This document shows, in pieces, positions 53,083-62,349 of a stretch of DNA of 64,000 nt. How positions within the stretch are numbered: position 1 is the first letter of the stretch; each line of letters starts with the position of its first letter. The stretch is from SW4 sp042466115 (lineage in GTDB: Bacteria; Pseudomonadota; Alphaproteobacteria; Rhodobacterales; Rhodobacteraceae): the NCBI RefSeq assembly GCF_042466115.1, contig NZ_JAXHBQ010000001.1, positions 2,046,001 through 2,110,000 on the forward strand. Reading direction: 5' to 3'. Both the position numbers and the translations under genes were made by a program. Under the pieces are notes generated by a model. That model made no database searches and was not told the DNA's origin. It saw only the letters and a program-made list of their open reading frames with translations.

Positions 53083-54048
53083 TTATTCTTCCTTGAGAGG
53101 GCGCGACAGAAGCAATTGCATCGCTTGTTGCGCGGTGATTTCCTGATCAACCAACCGCGTGACGACAGCGCAGATCGGAAGATCAATTTTCAGCTTTTCG
53201 GCCAATTTAGACACTGCTTTTGCCGTTGCAGCGCCTTCCACTGTCACCGTGGAATCGAAATCGGTTCCGGCTCCAATGGCGAAACCATAACGATAGTTGC
53301 GCGACTGGTCCGATGTGCAGGTCAGCGCCAGATCTCCGAAACCGGACAGTCCGGCCAGGGTATCGGGATCGCCATCAAACGCTGCCGCCAGCCGTTTCAT
53401 TTCCGCAAAACCACGGGTCATCAGGGCAGCGCGCGCGCTTTCGCCAAATCCGGCCCCCATACAGGCGCCGCAAGCAATCGCCATTACGTTCTTCAATGCG
53501 CCGCCCAATTGCGCGCCCGCCACATCTGTCGTCCTGTAAAGCCGCAAGGTGGGCGTGGACAACACCGCTTGCAGCATTTCGCCGGCGGCTTCATGGGCGC
53601 AGGCAAGCGTCAACGCGGTGGGCAGGCCGCGCGCGATGTCGGCTGCAAAACTGGGGCCGGTCAGCATGGCAGGGGTCGAATTTGGCACAATCCGTGCGAT
53701 CAGGTCAGTCGGGCCATGACCCGTTTCGATGTCGATCCCCTTGCAACAGCTAACGAGAGCCTTGCCTTGCAAGGCATCACGATGCTCCTCAAGAAAACCA
53801 CGCAGTGTTTGCGCAGGAATAGCGAGCAGAACGACATCACAGGCAAAAACATCTTGCAGACGTGCGGTGACATCCAGACTGTCGGGAAACGTGACGCCCG
53901 CCAGCCGTCGCGTGTTTTCGCGGCTGGCTGTCATTTGCGCCACGGCATCCGCGTCACGCGCCCAAAGCGCCACGCGATCCCCATTCGTGGACAGGGCAAT
54001 CGCAAGGGCCGTGCCGAATGCGCCTGCGCCGATGACTGCGATACTCAT
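53083..54048 (-). CDS. gpsA: Glycerol-3-phosphate dehydrogenase (NAD(P)+)
   Basis: About 321 residues starting MSIAVIGAGAFGTALAIALS, the dinucleotide fold. VSCCKGIDIETGHGPTDLI (near residue 98), the catalytic Lys in QLGGALKNVMAIACGACMG (near residue 183) and a substrate loop GLSGFGDLALTCTSDQSRNY follow. It makes sn-glycerol 3-phosphate for phospholipids. The start overlaps the tsaD stop (ATGA). Confidence 0.96.
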   Translation of the reverse strand: MSIAVIGAGAFGTALAIALSTNGDRVALWARDADAVAQMTASRENTRRLAGVTFPDSLDVTARLQDVFACDVVLLAIPAQTLRGFLEEHRDALQGKALVSCCKGIDIETGHGPTDLIARIVPNSTPAMLTGPSFAADIARGLPTALTLACAHEAAGEMLQAVLSTPTLRLYRTTDVAGAQLGGALKNVMAIACGACMGAGFGESARAALMTRGFAEMKRLAAAFDGDPDTLAGLSGFGDLALTCTSDQSRNYRYGFAIGAGTDFDSTVTVEGAATAKAVSKLAEKLKIDLPICAVVTRLVDQEITAQQAMQLLLSRPLKEE

Positions 54049-55139
54049 GCCTTTGCCCCCTTCTTGCCTGATCCTATCAGCGCCGGACTTGTCTTGTCCA
54101 AGGGCCATCGCGGGCGCGCCGATAGGGCCAGATCGTCATGGTCCCCACATGCGAAGCGTGTTAGCCCCGCATAGGCGATCATCGCCGCATTATCGGTGCA
54201 AAGGGCAAGCGGTGGCGCAACAAAAACAGTGTCTAACTTGGCGCAAACAGCTTGTAATGCTTCCCTGATTGCCGCGTTTGCCGCAACCCCGCCGGCAACG
54301 GCCAAAACAGGTTTTGCGGGGTTCAACGCAAGATAAATCTCAAGTGCGCGGCGCGACTTTTCAGCAAGAACATCCGCAACCGCCTGTTGGAAGCTGGCAC
54401 AAAGATCACTGCGTGCATGCACAGGCAGGCCGCCGTGTTCGACCATGATTGCATCACGGGTGCGCAGCAAGGCGGTCTTGAGGCCCGAGAACGACATATC
54501 GCAGCCCGCGCGATCCAAGAGCGGACGGGGAAGTTTGTATGTGTCGGGATTGCCAGCGCGCGCGGCCTGTTCAACGGATGGCCCCCCCGGTTGCGGCAGC
54601 GCCAAAAGGCGCGCGGCCTTGTCAAATGCTTCGCCCGGCGCGTCGTCAATCGTTCCACCAAGGCGGCGATAGGAATCGGGCCCCGCGACAAGCAGGAATT
54701 GGCAGTGCCCGCCCGAAACCAGCAGCATCAGGTATGGAAAGGCGACACCATCCGTCAGGCGCGGCGTCAGGGCGTGCCCCGCAAGGTGGTTTACGCCGAT
54801 CAGCGGCTTGCCAGTCGCAACACTTAACCCCTTTGCGCACATCACGCCGGACAAGACACCGCCAATCAGGCCAGGGCCAGCCGTCACAGAAATCGCATCG
54901 ACATCGGCAAGCGAAAGACCCGCCTGTTGCAAGGCATCTTCGACACAGTGATCAATCTTTTCCGCATGTGCGCGCGCCGCAATTTCAGGCACTACGCCAC
55001 CGTAACTTGCATGAAGGGGGGCCTGCCCATAGACAACCGACGACAGGATCGACGCATCATCGGGCATGCCACGCACGATTGCCGCCGCCGTATCATCACA
55101 GCTGCTTTCGATTCCTAGAATTGTCAGATCGGTGGTCAT
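54045..55139 (-). CDS. tsaD: tRNA N6-adenosine threonylcarbamoyltransferase TsaD
   Basis: A 364-residue TsaD (Gcp/YgjD). The start MTTDLTILGIESSCDDTAAA is the ATPase N-terminus, followed by YGGVVPEIAARAHAEKIDH, the metal-binding VNHLAGHALTPRL histidines (near residue 115), a MLLVSGGHCQFLLV segment and a C-terminal APPLALCTDNAAMIAYAG with the last Asp. It transfers threonylcarbamoyl to A37. It opens the four-gene operon and is divergent from hemD across about 58 bp. Confidence 0.96.
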   Translation of the reverse strand: MTTDLTILGIESSCDDTAAAIVRGMPDDASILSSVVYGQAPLHASYGGVVPEIAARAHAEKIDHCVEDALQQAGLSLADVDAISVTAGPGLIGGVLSGVMCAKGLSVATGKPLIGVNHLAGHALTPRLTDGVAFPYLMLLVSGGHCQFLLVAGPDSYRRLGGTIDDAPGEAFDKAARLLALPQPGGPSVEQAARAGNPDTYKLPRPLLDRAGCDMSFSGLKTALLRTRDAIMVEHGGLPVHARSDLCASFQQAVADVLAEKSRRALEIYLALNPAKPVLAVAGGVAANAAIREALQAVCAKLDTVFVAPPLALCTDNAAMIAYAGLTRFACGDHDDLALSARPRWPLDKTSPALIGSGKKGAKA

Positions 55140-55197
55140 AACGTGTTCCGGTTGCGCCTTTGATAGAGGCAGGTAACACTTGCCGGTGCCGCAAACA

Positions 55198-55920
55198 ATG
55201 GATCGGGGGCCGCGCGTGAAGGCATCAATACTCATAACCCGACCACAGGCCGCGGCGGACCGGCTTGCGATCCGGTTGGCCGAGCGGGTTGGACCGGCAT
55301 GCGAAATCGTGTGTTCACCCGTGATCGAAATTATGGCCGTTCCGGCGATCGTTGGCAAAACCGCTTATCGTGGCGTCATCTTTACATCGGTGCATGGTGT
55401 CCTCCACGCCCCTGACGTGACAGCGACAAAAACGTGTTGGTGTGTCGGCGAAATGACGGCGCGTGCCGCGGGTGAAGCCGGATATGCTGTAAAACATCAT
55501 GCCATGGATGCGGAAACGCTTTTGGCTGACCTTGCAGAGATGCACATCGAAGGTCCGTTGCTGCATTTACGGGGGACATATGCGCGGATTGATCTTGCCC
55601 GACGACTGACAGATGCAGGCATCCCTTGCGACGACCTTGTGGTTTACAAGCAAGACGCACGCAGCCTTTCCACGCAGGCGCGTGCGACGCTTGAGGGTGA
55701 AACACCCGTGATACTTCCCCTGTATTCACCGCGTAGCGCTGCGTTAGTTGCAGATCAGGGACCGTTTGCCGCGCCGATCACGGTGGTTGCAATCAGTGAT
55801 GCTGCTGCACACGCGGCGGCAGGGCTTGTGCCCGAAAATGTGGTTGTGGCAAGCCGGCCTGACGGGGTGGCGATGATCGCTGCGATCGTCGCGGCGGCTG
55901 GGACGGTTTGCCCCAAGTAA
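55198..55920 (+). CDS. hemD: Uroporphyrinogen-III synthase
   Basis: About 240 residues. ASILITRPQAAADRLAIRLA is the typical N-terminus, then VIFTSVHGVLHA, a CVGEMTARAAGEAGY segment, a GPLLHLRGTYARIDLARRL middle and LPLYSPRSAALVADQGPF near residue 180. The family is poorly conserved but the fold signals and position before mitofilin-hemY agree. The start is uncertain: ATG 55198 or GTG 55216; the latter gives the shorter family-like N-terminus. It closes a hydroxymethylbilane ring to uroporphyrinogen III. hemC is not in this window. Confidence 0.87.
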   Translation: MDRGPRVKASILITRPQAAADRLAIRLAERVGPACEIVCSPVIEIMAVPAIVGKTAYRGVIFTSVHGVLHAPDVTATKTCWCVGEMTARAAGEAGYAVKHHAMDAETLLADLAEMHIEGPLLHLRGTYARIDLARRLTDAGIPCDDLVVYKQDARSLSTQARATLEGETPVILPLYSPRSAALVADQGPFAAPITVVAISDAAAHAAAGLVPENVVVASRPDGVAMIAAIVAAAGTVCPK

Positions 55921-55991
55921 CGCCGCTTGAGGGTCCCTATCTGGCAAGATAGGGTTGAGCGTGCGAATGCGGAATCGGAAGGGGTGTCAAC

Positions 55992-57200
55992 GTGGCCAAA
56001 AAAACGACCCGGCAAAGCAAAGCCGCCGCCAAAAAAGCGGACATTGTTGAAGACGCCGAAGTGATTGCCAATGCGGAACCCGAAGCGCCAGAACCGGAAC
56101 CAGCGGCCGCACCCGTGCCGGAAGACGCCGTTTCGCCCGATGAGCAAGCAGATGACATCACACCAGATACGACCCCGGATACGACCCCTGACGCGCCGCC
56201 CGCACCCGCGCAAAAGCCGCGCAATGCGTTCGTTCCACTTGTGTTCGGTGGCGTGATTGCGGCTGCGCTGGGCTATGGTGCCGCAACGTATTTCAACATG
56301 TCGACCGAACCCGAAATGCCCGACTTTGGTGCAATGATTGCAGACCAGGCAGCGCAGATTGATGCGCTAGAGGCCGCGCTTGCTGCTATGCCTCCTGCTG
56401 TTGACATCGCGCCGCTGGAAACTGCCTTGGCGGATACGCAAGCCGCCCTCGCGCGTGATTCCGTGGCAATCAACGATGCGCTTGCCGCGCTTGATGCGCG
56501 ACTGGCCGAGGTTGAAAAGCGCCCAAGCGCCGATGGCACCCTGTCGGACACGGCGCTTGCTGCTTACGAGCGCGAGCTTGAGGCATTGCGCGCCGAAATG
56601 GCCGCGCAACAAGAATCCGTACGTCAGATGGCCGAAGACGCAGCCGCCCAGCTTGCCGCCGCCCAAGACGAAACGGCAGCGATCGAACAAGACGCTGTCG
56701 CCACGGCGCGGGCCGCGACTGCGCGTGCCGCCTTGGGGCGTATCCAGATCGCGCTGGACACAGGCACCGAATTTGATGGGGCGCTGGCAGATTTGCAGGC
56801 ATCGACGGATGCGGACATTCCCGCAGCTGTGCAGGCCGCGGCAGGCGGGGTCGCGACCATGACGCAGTTACAAGACGCATTCCCCGATGCCGCGCGTGCG
56901 GCAATGGCTGCCGCCCGTGACGAAGGTGTTGCGGGTGAAACCGGCGGGTTCATGGCGTTTGTGCGTGACCAGCTTGATGTGCGTTCTGTTGTGCCGCGCG
57001 AAGGTGATGCGCCTGATGCAATCCTGTCGCGTGCGGAAGACGCACTGCGCACGGGTCGCCTGACCGATGCCCTGGCCGAGATCGAAACACTTCCCGAAGT
57101 GAGCCGTGCCGCGCTGACCGATTGGGTCGGGCAGGCCCAGGCGCGCGCGGATGCCATTGCCGGGGTCGCGGCCCTGTCCCAAACCCTGAACCAGAATTGA
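55992..57200 (+). CDS. Mitofilin-like inner membrane protein (COG4223 type)
   Basis: A 402-residue protein starting at a GTG. Residues 1-75 are basic then acidic and rich in Ala, Pro and Glu. A transmembrane segment FVPLVFGGVIAAALGYGAAT is near residues 79-98, followed by a long Ala-rich coiled coil (105-250). The C-terminal domain (TDADIPAAVQAAAGGVATM onward) is the mitofilin-like part. Homologues are alphaproteobacterial relatives of mitochondrial Mic60, which shapes membranes and cristae. The hemD-mitofilin-hemY order is conserved in this group. Confidence 0.85.
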   Translation: MAKKTTRQSKAAAKKADIVEDAEVIANAEPEAPEPEPAAAPVPEDAVSPDEQADDITPDTTPDTTPDAPPAPAQKPRNAFVPLVFGGVIAAALGYGAATYFNMSTEPEMPDFGAMIADQAAQIDALEAALAAMPPAVDIAPLETALADTQAALARDSVAINDALAALDARLAEVEKRPSADGTLSDTALAAYERELEALRAEMAAQQESVRQMAEDAAAQLAAAQDETAAIEQDAVATARAATARAALGRIQIALDTGTEFDGALADLQASTDADIPAAVQAAAGGVATMTQLQDAFPDAARAAMAAARDEGVAGETGGFMAFVRDQLDVRSVVPREGDAPDAILSRAEDALRTGRLTDALAEIETLPEVSRAALTDWVGQAQARADAIAGVAALSQTLNQN

Positions 57201-57210
57201 GGTTGCCGAG

Positions 57211-58665
57211 ATGCTTTGGTCCCTGATTAAGATTATCGCGTTCATCGCCATCGTGACCGGCCTTACATTCGGCGGGGTTCACTTGCTGAACATGTCCGGT
57301 GGCGCCGATGTTACGATTGCGGGCTACAATGCAAACCTGTCGCCGCTTGAACTGGCCATCGGGCTGGTCCTTTTGGTGCTAGCGGTTTGGTTGCTGTTGA
57401 AACTGATGGGTCTTTTGCTGGCGACGTTCAAGTTTCTGAACGGCGACGAAACCGCGATTTCGCGCTATTTTAGTCGCAACCGCGAGCGCAAGGGCTTTAC
57501 TGCATTGTCCGAAGGGATGATGGCACTTGCGTCCGGTGAAGGTCAGTTGGCGCTGGCCAAGGCCGCCAAGGCCGAAAAATACCTTGAGCGCCCCGAACTG
57601 ACCACGTTGCTGACCGCGCAGGCGGCCGAACTGGCCGGTGACCGGCGCAAGGCCGAAGAAACCTATAAACGGTTGCTACAGGACGACCGCACGCGTTTCG
57701 TTGGTGTGCGCGGGATCATGAAGCAAAAGCTGGCTGACGGGGATACGGCAACCGCCCTGAAACTGGCCGAGAAAGCATTTGCCATCAAACCCAAGCATGT
57801 CGAAACGCAGGACGTGTTGTTGCAACTTCAAGCGTCCAACGAGGATTGGAAAGGCGCACGTCAGACCCTGACGGCCAAGCTGAAGAACGGATCGCTTCCG
57901 CGTGATGTGCACAAGCGCCGCGATGCCGTTCTTGCGCTGTCGGAGGCGCGCGAAGTGCTTGCCGAGGGCAATTCGATCAATGCCCGCGAAGCCGCGATCG
58001 AAGCCAACCGCCTGTCCCCTGATCTGATTCCCGCTGCCGTCATGGCGGCGCGCGGCTATATCGAACAGGACAACGCACGTTACGCCACCCGCGTCATCAA
58101 AAAGGCATGGGAAGTGCATCCGCATCCTGATCTTGCCGCCGTGTTCGCCGAAATCGTGCCAGACGAGGACCCGGCCGCGCGTATCAAGCGGTTCCGCGCC
58201 TTGACGCGGATCAACCCTGATGATCCCGAAACGATCATGCTCAATTGCGAGCTTCAGATTTCGGCCGAGAATTTCCCCGAAGCGCGCCGAGCATTGCGCG
58301 ATCTGGTTGAAACCGCGCCAACGGCCCGAAACCTGACCCTTATGGCGGCGATTGAACGGGGTGAAGGAAGCGATGACCAAGTGGTGCGCGGCTGGTTGAC
58401 CAAAGCACTGACCGCATCGCGCGGGCCGCAGTGGGTTTGCGACAAGTGTCACAACATCCATGCCGCCTGGGGCCCGGTTTGCAGCAATTGCGGGTCGTTT
58501 GATACGTTGTCGTGGAAAACACCCGCCTCGGGAGAGGTGGCGATGCCTGCGGGTGTTGAAATGCTCCCTCTCATCGTTGGCCAGATTGCCGATCAATCGG
58601 ATGAAACAGAGGATGAAACCCTTGACGCCGAGGTGATTGACGCGGCGCACGAGGACGAAAAATAG
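57211..58665 (+). CDS. hemY: HemY-type TPR membrane protein with C-terminal zinc finger
   Basis: A 484-residue protein with two N-terminal membrane segments (residues 3-23 and 45-65), then TPR-like helical repeats (EGMMALASGEGQLALAKAAK, LAGDRRKAEETYKRLLQDD). A rubredoxin-like finger CDKCHNIHAAWGPVCSNCGS lies near residues 409-430 (two CXXC pairs). The tail is acidic. HemY in this sense is not protoporphyrinogen oxidase; its role in heme synthesis or envelope assembly is unsettled. It follows the mitofilin gene by ten bases. Confidence 0.88.
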   Translation: MLWSLIKIIAFIAIVTGLTFGGVHLLNMSGGADVTIAGYNANLSPLELAIGLVLLVLAVWLLLKLMGLLLATFKFLNGDETAISRYFSRNRERKGFTALSEGMMALASGEGQLALAKAAKAEKYLERPELTTLLTAQAAELAGDRRKAEETYKRLLQDDRTRFVGVRGIMKQKLADGDTATALKLAEKAFAIKPKHVETQDVLLQLQASNEDWKGARQTLTAKLKNGSLPRDVHKRRDAVLALSEAREVLAEGNSINAREAAIEANRLSPDLIPAAVMAARGYIEQDNARYATRVIKKAWEVHPHPDLAAVFAEIVPDEDPAARIKRFRALTRINPDDPETIMLNCELQISAENFPEARRALRDLVETAPTARNLTLMAAIERGEGSDDQVVRGWLTKALTASRGPQWVCDKCHNIHAAWGPVCSNCGSFDTLSWKTPASGEVAMPAGVEMLPLIVGQIADQSDETEDETLDAEVIDAAHEDEK

Positions 58666-58709
58666 GTCTTTTCCAAGATCGGTCTGGGTGCTATCAGCCG
58701 CTCCGGTAG

Positions 58710-58785
58710 GCCGGTGTAGCTCATCAGGTAGAGCACATCATTCGTAATGATGGGGTAGTAGGTTCGAGTCCTATCACCGGCACCA
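58710..58785 (+). tRNA. tRNA-Thr, anticodon CGT
   Basis: A 76-base cloverleaf: acceptor GCCGGTG pairs with CACCGGC, D arm GCTC/GAGC, anticodon stem CATCA/TGATG around loop TTCGTAA (anticodon CGT), T arm GTAGG/CCTAT (one G-T) with TTCGAGT, and an encoded ACCA end. It reads ACG codons. It stands between hemY and the ynjD-like gene. Confidence 0.97.
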
Positions 58786-58798
58786 GTTTACAGGTATT

Positions 58799-59443
58799 TC
58801 AGTTCTTATGCGGCGCAATTGTGAACACAGTGCCGCCAGCTGCCTTCGCATCCTCAAGGTCGTGCGTGACCATAACAACTGGCAAATCACGCGCCCGCGC
58901 ACGTTCGAACACAAGGTCGCGGACCTGTGTGCGCAGCGCGGAATCAAGACGGGAAAATGCCTCGTCCAGCAATAGGGCACAAGGGTCGGCCAAAAGCATC
59001 CGCATCAGGGCGACACGGGCCTTTTGCCCTCCGGACAGGGTCGCCGGATCGCGATCCGCATAGCCCTCAAGGTTGACCTCGCGCAGCGCCTGCGCGATCT
59101 GCGCCGCGCGGTGCCGCTTGCTGCCGCCGCTGCGCAGCCCGAACGCCAGATTTGCACCAACACTCAGGTGGGGAAACAGCAGATCGTCCTGAAACAGGAT
59201 ACCGACGCGCCGTTGATGGGTCGGGAGGTCTGTGATGTTCATCCCGTCCAGCCAAACCTCTCCGGTTGCATGAAATTCCGGGGCAAGATTGCCGGTAATC
59301 ATTGCCAGTAACGTCGATTTGCCAGCACCGGACGGCCCCATCACGCTTAGGACCTCGCCCGATGCGATCGTGGCGTTGATTTCCACCAAGGGCGTGCTGC
59401 CTTTGGAAATGACCACGTCGCGCAATTCCAGACCTTTAAGCAT
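58799..59443 (-). CDS. ynjD: ABC transporter ATP-binding protein, YnjD-like
   Basis: A 214-residue ABC ATPase: Walker A MGPSGAGKSTLLAMI (residues 35-49), Q-loop VGILFQDDLLFPHLS, signature LSGGQKARVALMRMLL and Walker B CALLLDEAFSRLD with the VMVTHDLEDA His-loop. It resembles E. coli YnjD and thiamine-type importers (ThiQ). It energises the permease encoded just upstream (eight-base overlap). The substrate is unknown; no thiamine riboswitch precedes the operon. Confidence 0.9.
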   Translation of the reverse strand: MLKGLELRDVVISKGSTPLVEINATIASGEVLSVMGPSGAGKSTLLAMITGNLAPEFHATGEVWLDGMNITDLPTHQRRVGILFQDDLLFPHLSVGANLAFGLRSGGSKRHRAAQIAQALREVNLEGYADRDPATLSGGQKARVALMRMLLADPCALLLDEAFSRLDSALRTQVRDLVFERARARDLPVVMVTHDLEDAKAAGGTVFTIAPHKN

Positions 59444-61121
59444 GAAGCCCCCTTCGATTGCGCCAGACCAGTGCAGGAATCACGAGCGCAAGCGCGAACG
59501 GCACAAGCGCGGCCGCCGTTTGCGCCAAACCGTAAACAGCGATGGCACGCCGGTCACCCCCTGATGCCAGCGCCACGGCCTCGGTTGTCAGGGTGGCGAC
59601 GCGTCCGCCGCCGATCAAAAGTGTCGGCAAATACTGCCCGACCGAAACTGACAGCCCCACGGCAACAGCCACAAGAACTGGCCGCGTTAGCATCGGCAGG
59701 CGCACCTGCCAGAACGTGCGGTCCGCAGAAGCCCCAAGTGCGGCGGCAGTGACACCATAGCGCCCGTCCCATGCACGGTAGGGATCCCCAAGCGACAGGA
59801 ATACGTAAGGCAGCACAAACACTAGATGCGCCGCGATCACGGGGCCGCGCCCCACATCTGCACCAATCCCCAACAGCAAAGTTTGCAATCCCGGCAAGAA
59901 GGCAGTTTGCGGCACTAACAATGGCATATAGAGCAACCAAAGCCCGCGCGAGGTGATCTTGCGCCCGCTACGGTGTTCGGCTTCAAGGCAGCCCAGAACA
60001 AGCGCCAGCGCCAAGCCGGTTGCGGCAATCGCAACGACAAAAGTTTCCCCGAACGCACCGCCGGCGTCCGGTCCGTGCCGCATCCACGTGCGCAGGCTGA
60101 AACTGTCGGGCAGGGCGTTCGGAAAGCTCCAGAAACCTGCGAAAGACCAGACCAACAAGCCGCCCAACCCGGCAAAGATCAGCGCCGCTGTCAGCGCACC
60201 GGCCCCCAGCCCGACCGGGCGTATTGCGCCGTCCAGTCGCCCGCGCCCGCCCCGTATGACCCATGCCGAACCAATCCGCGCAACGATCATCTCGCCCAGC
60301 CGCCACGCGCAAAGCGCTGTGATAACCAACGCCAGCTGCAACAGTGCCCCCGCTGCCGCCAAAAGCCGCATCCCGATGTCCGGATCGCCCATCCACTTCA
60401 CGATCAGAACCGAAAGCGGCGGCGGCGTTGTCGGCCCCAGGATCACAGCGACATCAACCACTGACATCGAGTAGGCCAGCACGACATAGACGGGCAATCT
60501 GATTTGCACATAAATGCGTGGAAACACGGATTTCATCCAACCGGTCAGCCGCCCGTATCCCAAGGATTGGGCGACCATAACGCTGCGGCGCTGTTCCACC
60601 TGCCCCAAGGCTGCGATCGTCATAAGCAACAGGAATGGCACCTCTTTGATGATCAGCCCTGCGGTCATCGCCAACCCGTAAGGGTCGTTCAGGATCAACA
60701 GATCAGGGGGACGGCTCCAGCCGGTTACGGCCGGTGAGACCAGCCGCGCGATCCAGCCTGACGGCGCGATCAGAAACGCCAGACCAAAAGCTGCGGCGGC
60801 ATGCGGCACCGCAAGCAACGGAGACAAGAGTCGTTCCAGTACCCGAAACGCCCGCGTGCCGGACCAGCCACCTGTGATCAAGACGACGATGGCCACCGAA
60901 ATACCGGTGGCCAGTAGCCCCGTTGTCACTGACAATCGCACCGCAGCGCCGATCCCCGGTGTGGCCGCAAGCATGCGAAATGCATCAAGTGACGGGCCGC
61001 TGAATCCCGCAACCGACAGATGGCCGAATGCCGGAAGCACAGTCCCCCAAAGCCCTGCCACAACAGGGCCAAGCATTGCCAACAGCGTTACAATCGGGAC
61101 AAGGGCGATCAGGCGCGGCAT
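59436..61121 (-). CDS. ynjC: ABC transporter permease, fused two-module YnjC-like
   Basis: The 561-residue protein has about 12 hydrophobic segments arranged as two MetI-like permease halves joined in one chain. EAA-type loops appear in MVAQSLGYGRLTGWMKSVFP (first half) and AAALGASADRTFWQVRLPML (second half). Such fused permeases occur in iron (FbpB), thiamine (ThiP) and YnjC systems. The adjacent YnjB-like and YnjD-like genes complete the importer. It follows the ynjB-like gene by 17 bp. Confidence 0.9.
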   Translation of the reverse strand: MPRLIALVPIVTLLAMLGPVVAGLWGTVLPAFGHLSVAGFSGPSLDAFRMLAATPGIGAAVRLSVTTGLLATGISVAIVVLITGGWSGTRAFRVLERLLSPLLAVPHAAAAFGLAFLIAPSGWIARLVSPAVTGWSRPPDLLILNDPYGLAMTAGLIIKEVPFLLLMTIAALGQVEQRRSVMVAQSLGYGRLTGWMKSVFPRIYVQIRLPVYVVLAYSMSVVDVAVILGPTTPPPLSVLIVKWMGDPDIGMRLLAAAGALLQLALVITALCAWRLGEMIVARIGSAWVIRGGRGRLDGAIRPVGLGAGALTAALIFAGLGGLLVWSFAGFWSFPNALPDSFSLRTWMRHGPDAGGAFGETFVVAIAATGLALALVLGCLEAEHRSGRKITSRGLWLLYMPLLVPQTAFLPGLQTLLLGIGADVGRGPVIAAHLVFVLPYVFLSLGDPYRAWDGRYGVTAAALGASADRTFWQVRLPMLTRPVLVAVAVGLSVSVGQYLPTLLIGGGRVATLTTEAVALASGGDRRAIAVYGLAQTAAALVPFALALVIPALVWRNRRGLHA

Positions 61122-61138
61122 GGTGGGCGCCTGCGTTC

Positions 61139-62338
61139 CTATTGTGCCGTGCCGTAGCGCGCTGTCCAGTCATCGGTGATCCGCGTCATCCAGCTGGGAT
61201 GCGGTTCGGCAACGACGGGGCCCAACTCTGCCGGTGACAGCGTTGCGATCCCAAGGTCGAGCGCGTCGAACAACGCGCGGTCTGCATCTGTCAGCGCGTC
61301 CATGTCCAGCACCGTGCCATAGCCCAGAATGTTGGGGTCTTGCGCGCGGGCCTGTGCCTCGGGCGACATCAGGAAGTTGGCGACAACCATCGCCCCCGCG
61401 GCTGATCCCGAATTGTAGGGGATTGCGACAAAACTGGCGTTGCCGATTGTGCCTTTGTCCAACACGAATGTGCGCACGGTATCGGGCAGTTGTTGGTTGG
61501 CGATCGCGGTTGTCGCCTCGCCGGGGCTAAAGGAAATCGCCAGATCGACCTCGCCGTCGGCAATCAGTTGTAACTGCGCTGGGCCGGTCGCCGGATAGGC
61601 GCGCCCTTGCCGCCAAAGGGTCGGCGTCAGCGCATCAAGGTAATCCCAAAGCGGGGCTGTGACCGCGTTATAATTTTCGTCCGTTGCAGGCGCATAAAGC
61701 GGGGTTTGATCATCAATCAGATCAACCAGCGCCTGTTTCAGAAAGGTCGCACCAAGGAAATCCGGCGGCTGCGGATAGGTAAAGCGCCCCGGGTTGGCGG
61801 TGGACCATTCAAGGATCGCCGCCATGTTGGCCAGCGGTTCGGCCAGGTCGGCGGTGTCGTGAATGAAAACGACCTGCGCCATGGCCCAGGGCGCCTCGTA
61901 TCCTTCGGCAGGAACTGTAAAATCGGTCTGCACCGTTTTGCCAGAGGTATCGACCACCGCCCAGTTTGGCAGTTGTTCGGCGAAGGGGCCAAACAGCAAG
62001 TCCGCCTCCTTCATTGCGGCGAAATTTGCGCCGTTGATCCAGATCATGTCAATCGCGCCGTCATCATCGACGCCCGCCTGTTTTTCGCTAAGGACGCGGG
62101 TCACGGCATCGGCGGTATCAGTCAGCTTGACGTGTTCCAGTGTCACGCCATAGTCCTCGGCCACGCGCGCGCCGACCCAAGCGATGAAATCGTTGGTTGT
62201 GGTCGACCCACCCCAAGCGTTCCAATAAACGGTCTGGCCCGCGGCCTCGGTCATCACGGCATCCCAGTCGGCAGGGTCGGGATTGGCCTGCGCGGGCAGG
62301 GGCGCCATAAGCGCGGCGATCAGGGCGAGGTGTTTCAT
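61139..62338 (-). CDS. ynjB: ABC transporter substrate-binding protein, YnjB-like
   Basis: A 399-residue periplasmic protein starting MKHLALIAALMAPLPAQANP, a clear signal peptide cleaved after QA. The mature protein reads VYWNAWGGSTTTNDFIAWVG, then DMIWINGANFAAMKEADLLF (near residue 112) and ends in SWMTRITDDWTARYG. The WGG..TNDFI signature resembles E. coli YnjB. The frame extends 40 codons upstream into the neighbouring gene, but the signal peptide fixes this start. Substrate unknown. Confidence 0.9.
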   Translation of the reverse strand: MKHLALIAALMAPLPAQANPDPADWDAVMTEAAGQTVYWNAWGGSTTTNDFIAWVGARVAEDYGVTLEHVKLTDTADAVTRVLSEKQAGVDDDGAIDMIWINGANFAAMKEADLLFGPFAEQLPNWAVVDTSGKTVQTDFTVPAEGYEAPWAMAQVVFIHDTADLAEPLANMAAILEWSTANPGRFTYPQPPDFLGATFLKQALVDLIDDQTPLYAPATDENYNAVTAPLWDYLDALTPTLWRQGRAYPATGPAQLQLIADGEVDLAISFSPGEATTAIANQQLPDTVRTFVLDKGTIGNASFVAIPYNSGSAAGAMVVANFLMSPEAQARAQDPNILGYGTVLDMDALTDADRALFDALDLGIATLSPAELGPVVAEPHPSWMTRITDDWTARYGTAQ

Positions 62339-62349
62339 GAGTGAACCTT

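Noticed and set aside
62339..62349. Thiamine (TPP) riboswitch controlling the YnjBCD-like importer
   Set aside because: The gap between the transferase and ynjB-like genes is only 11 bp, and no THI-box sequence occurs upstream of the operon.
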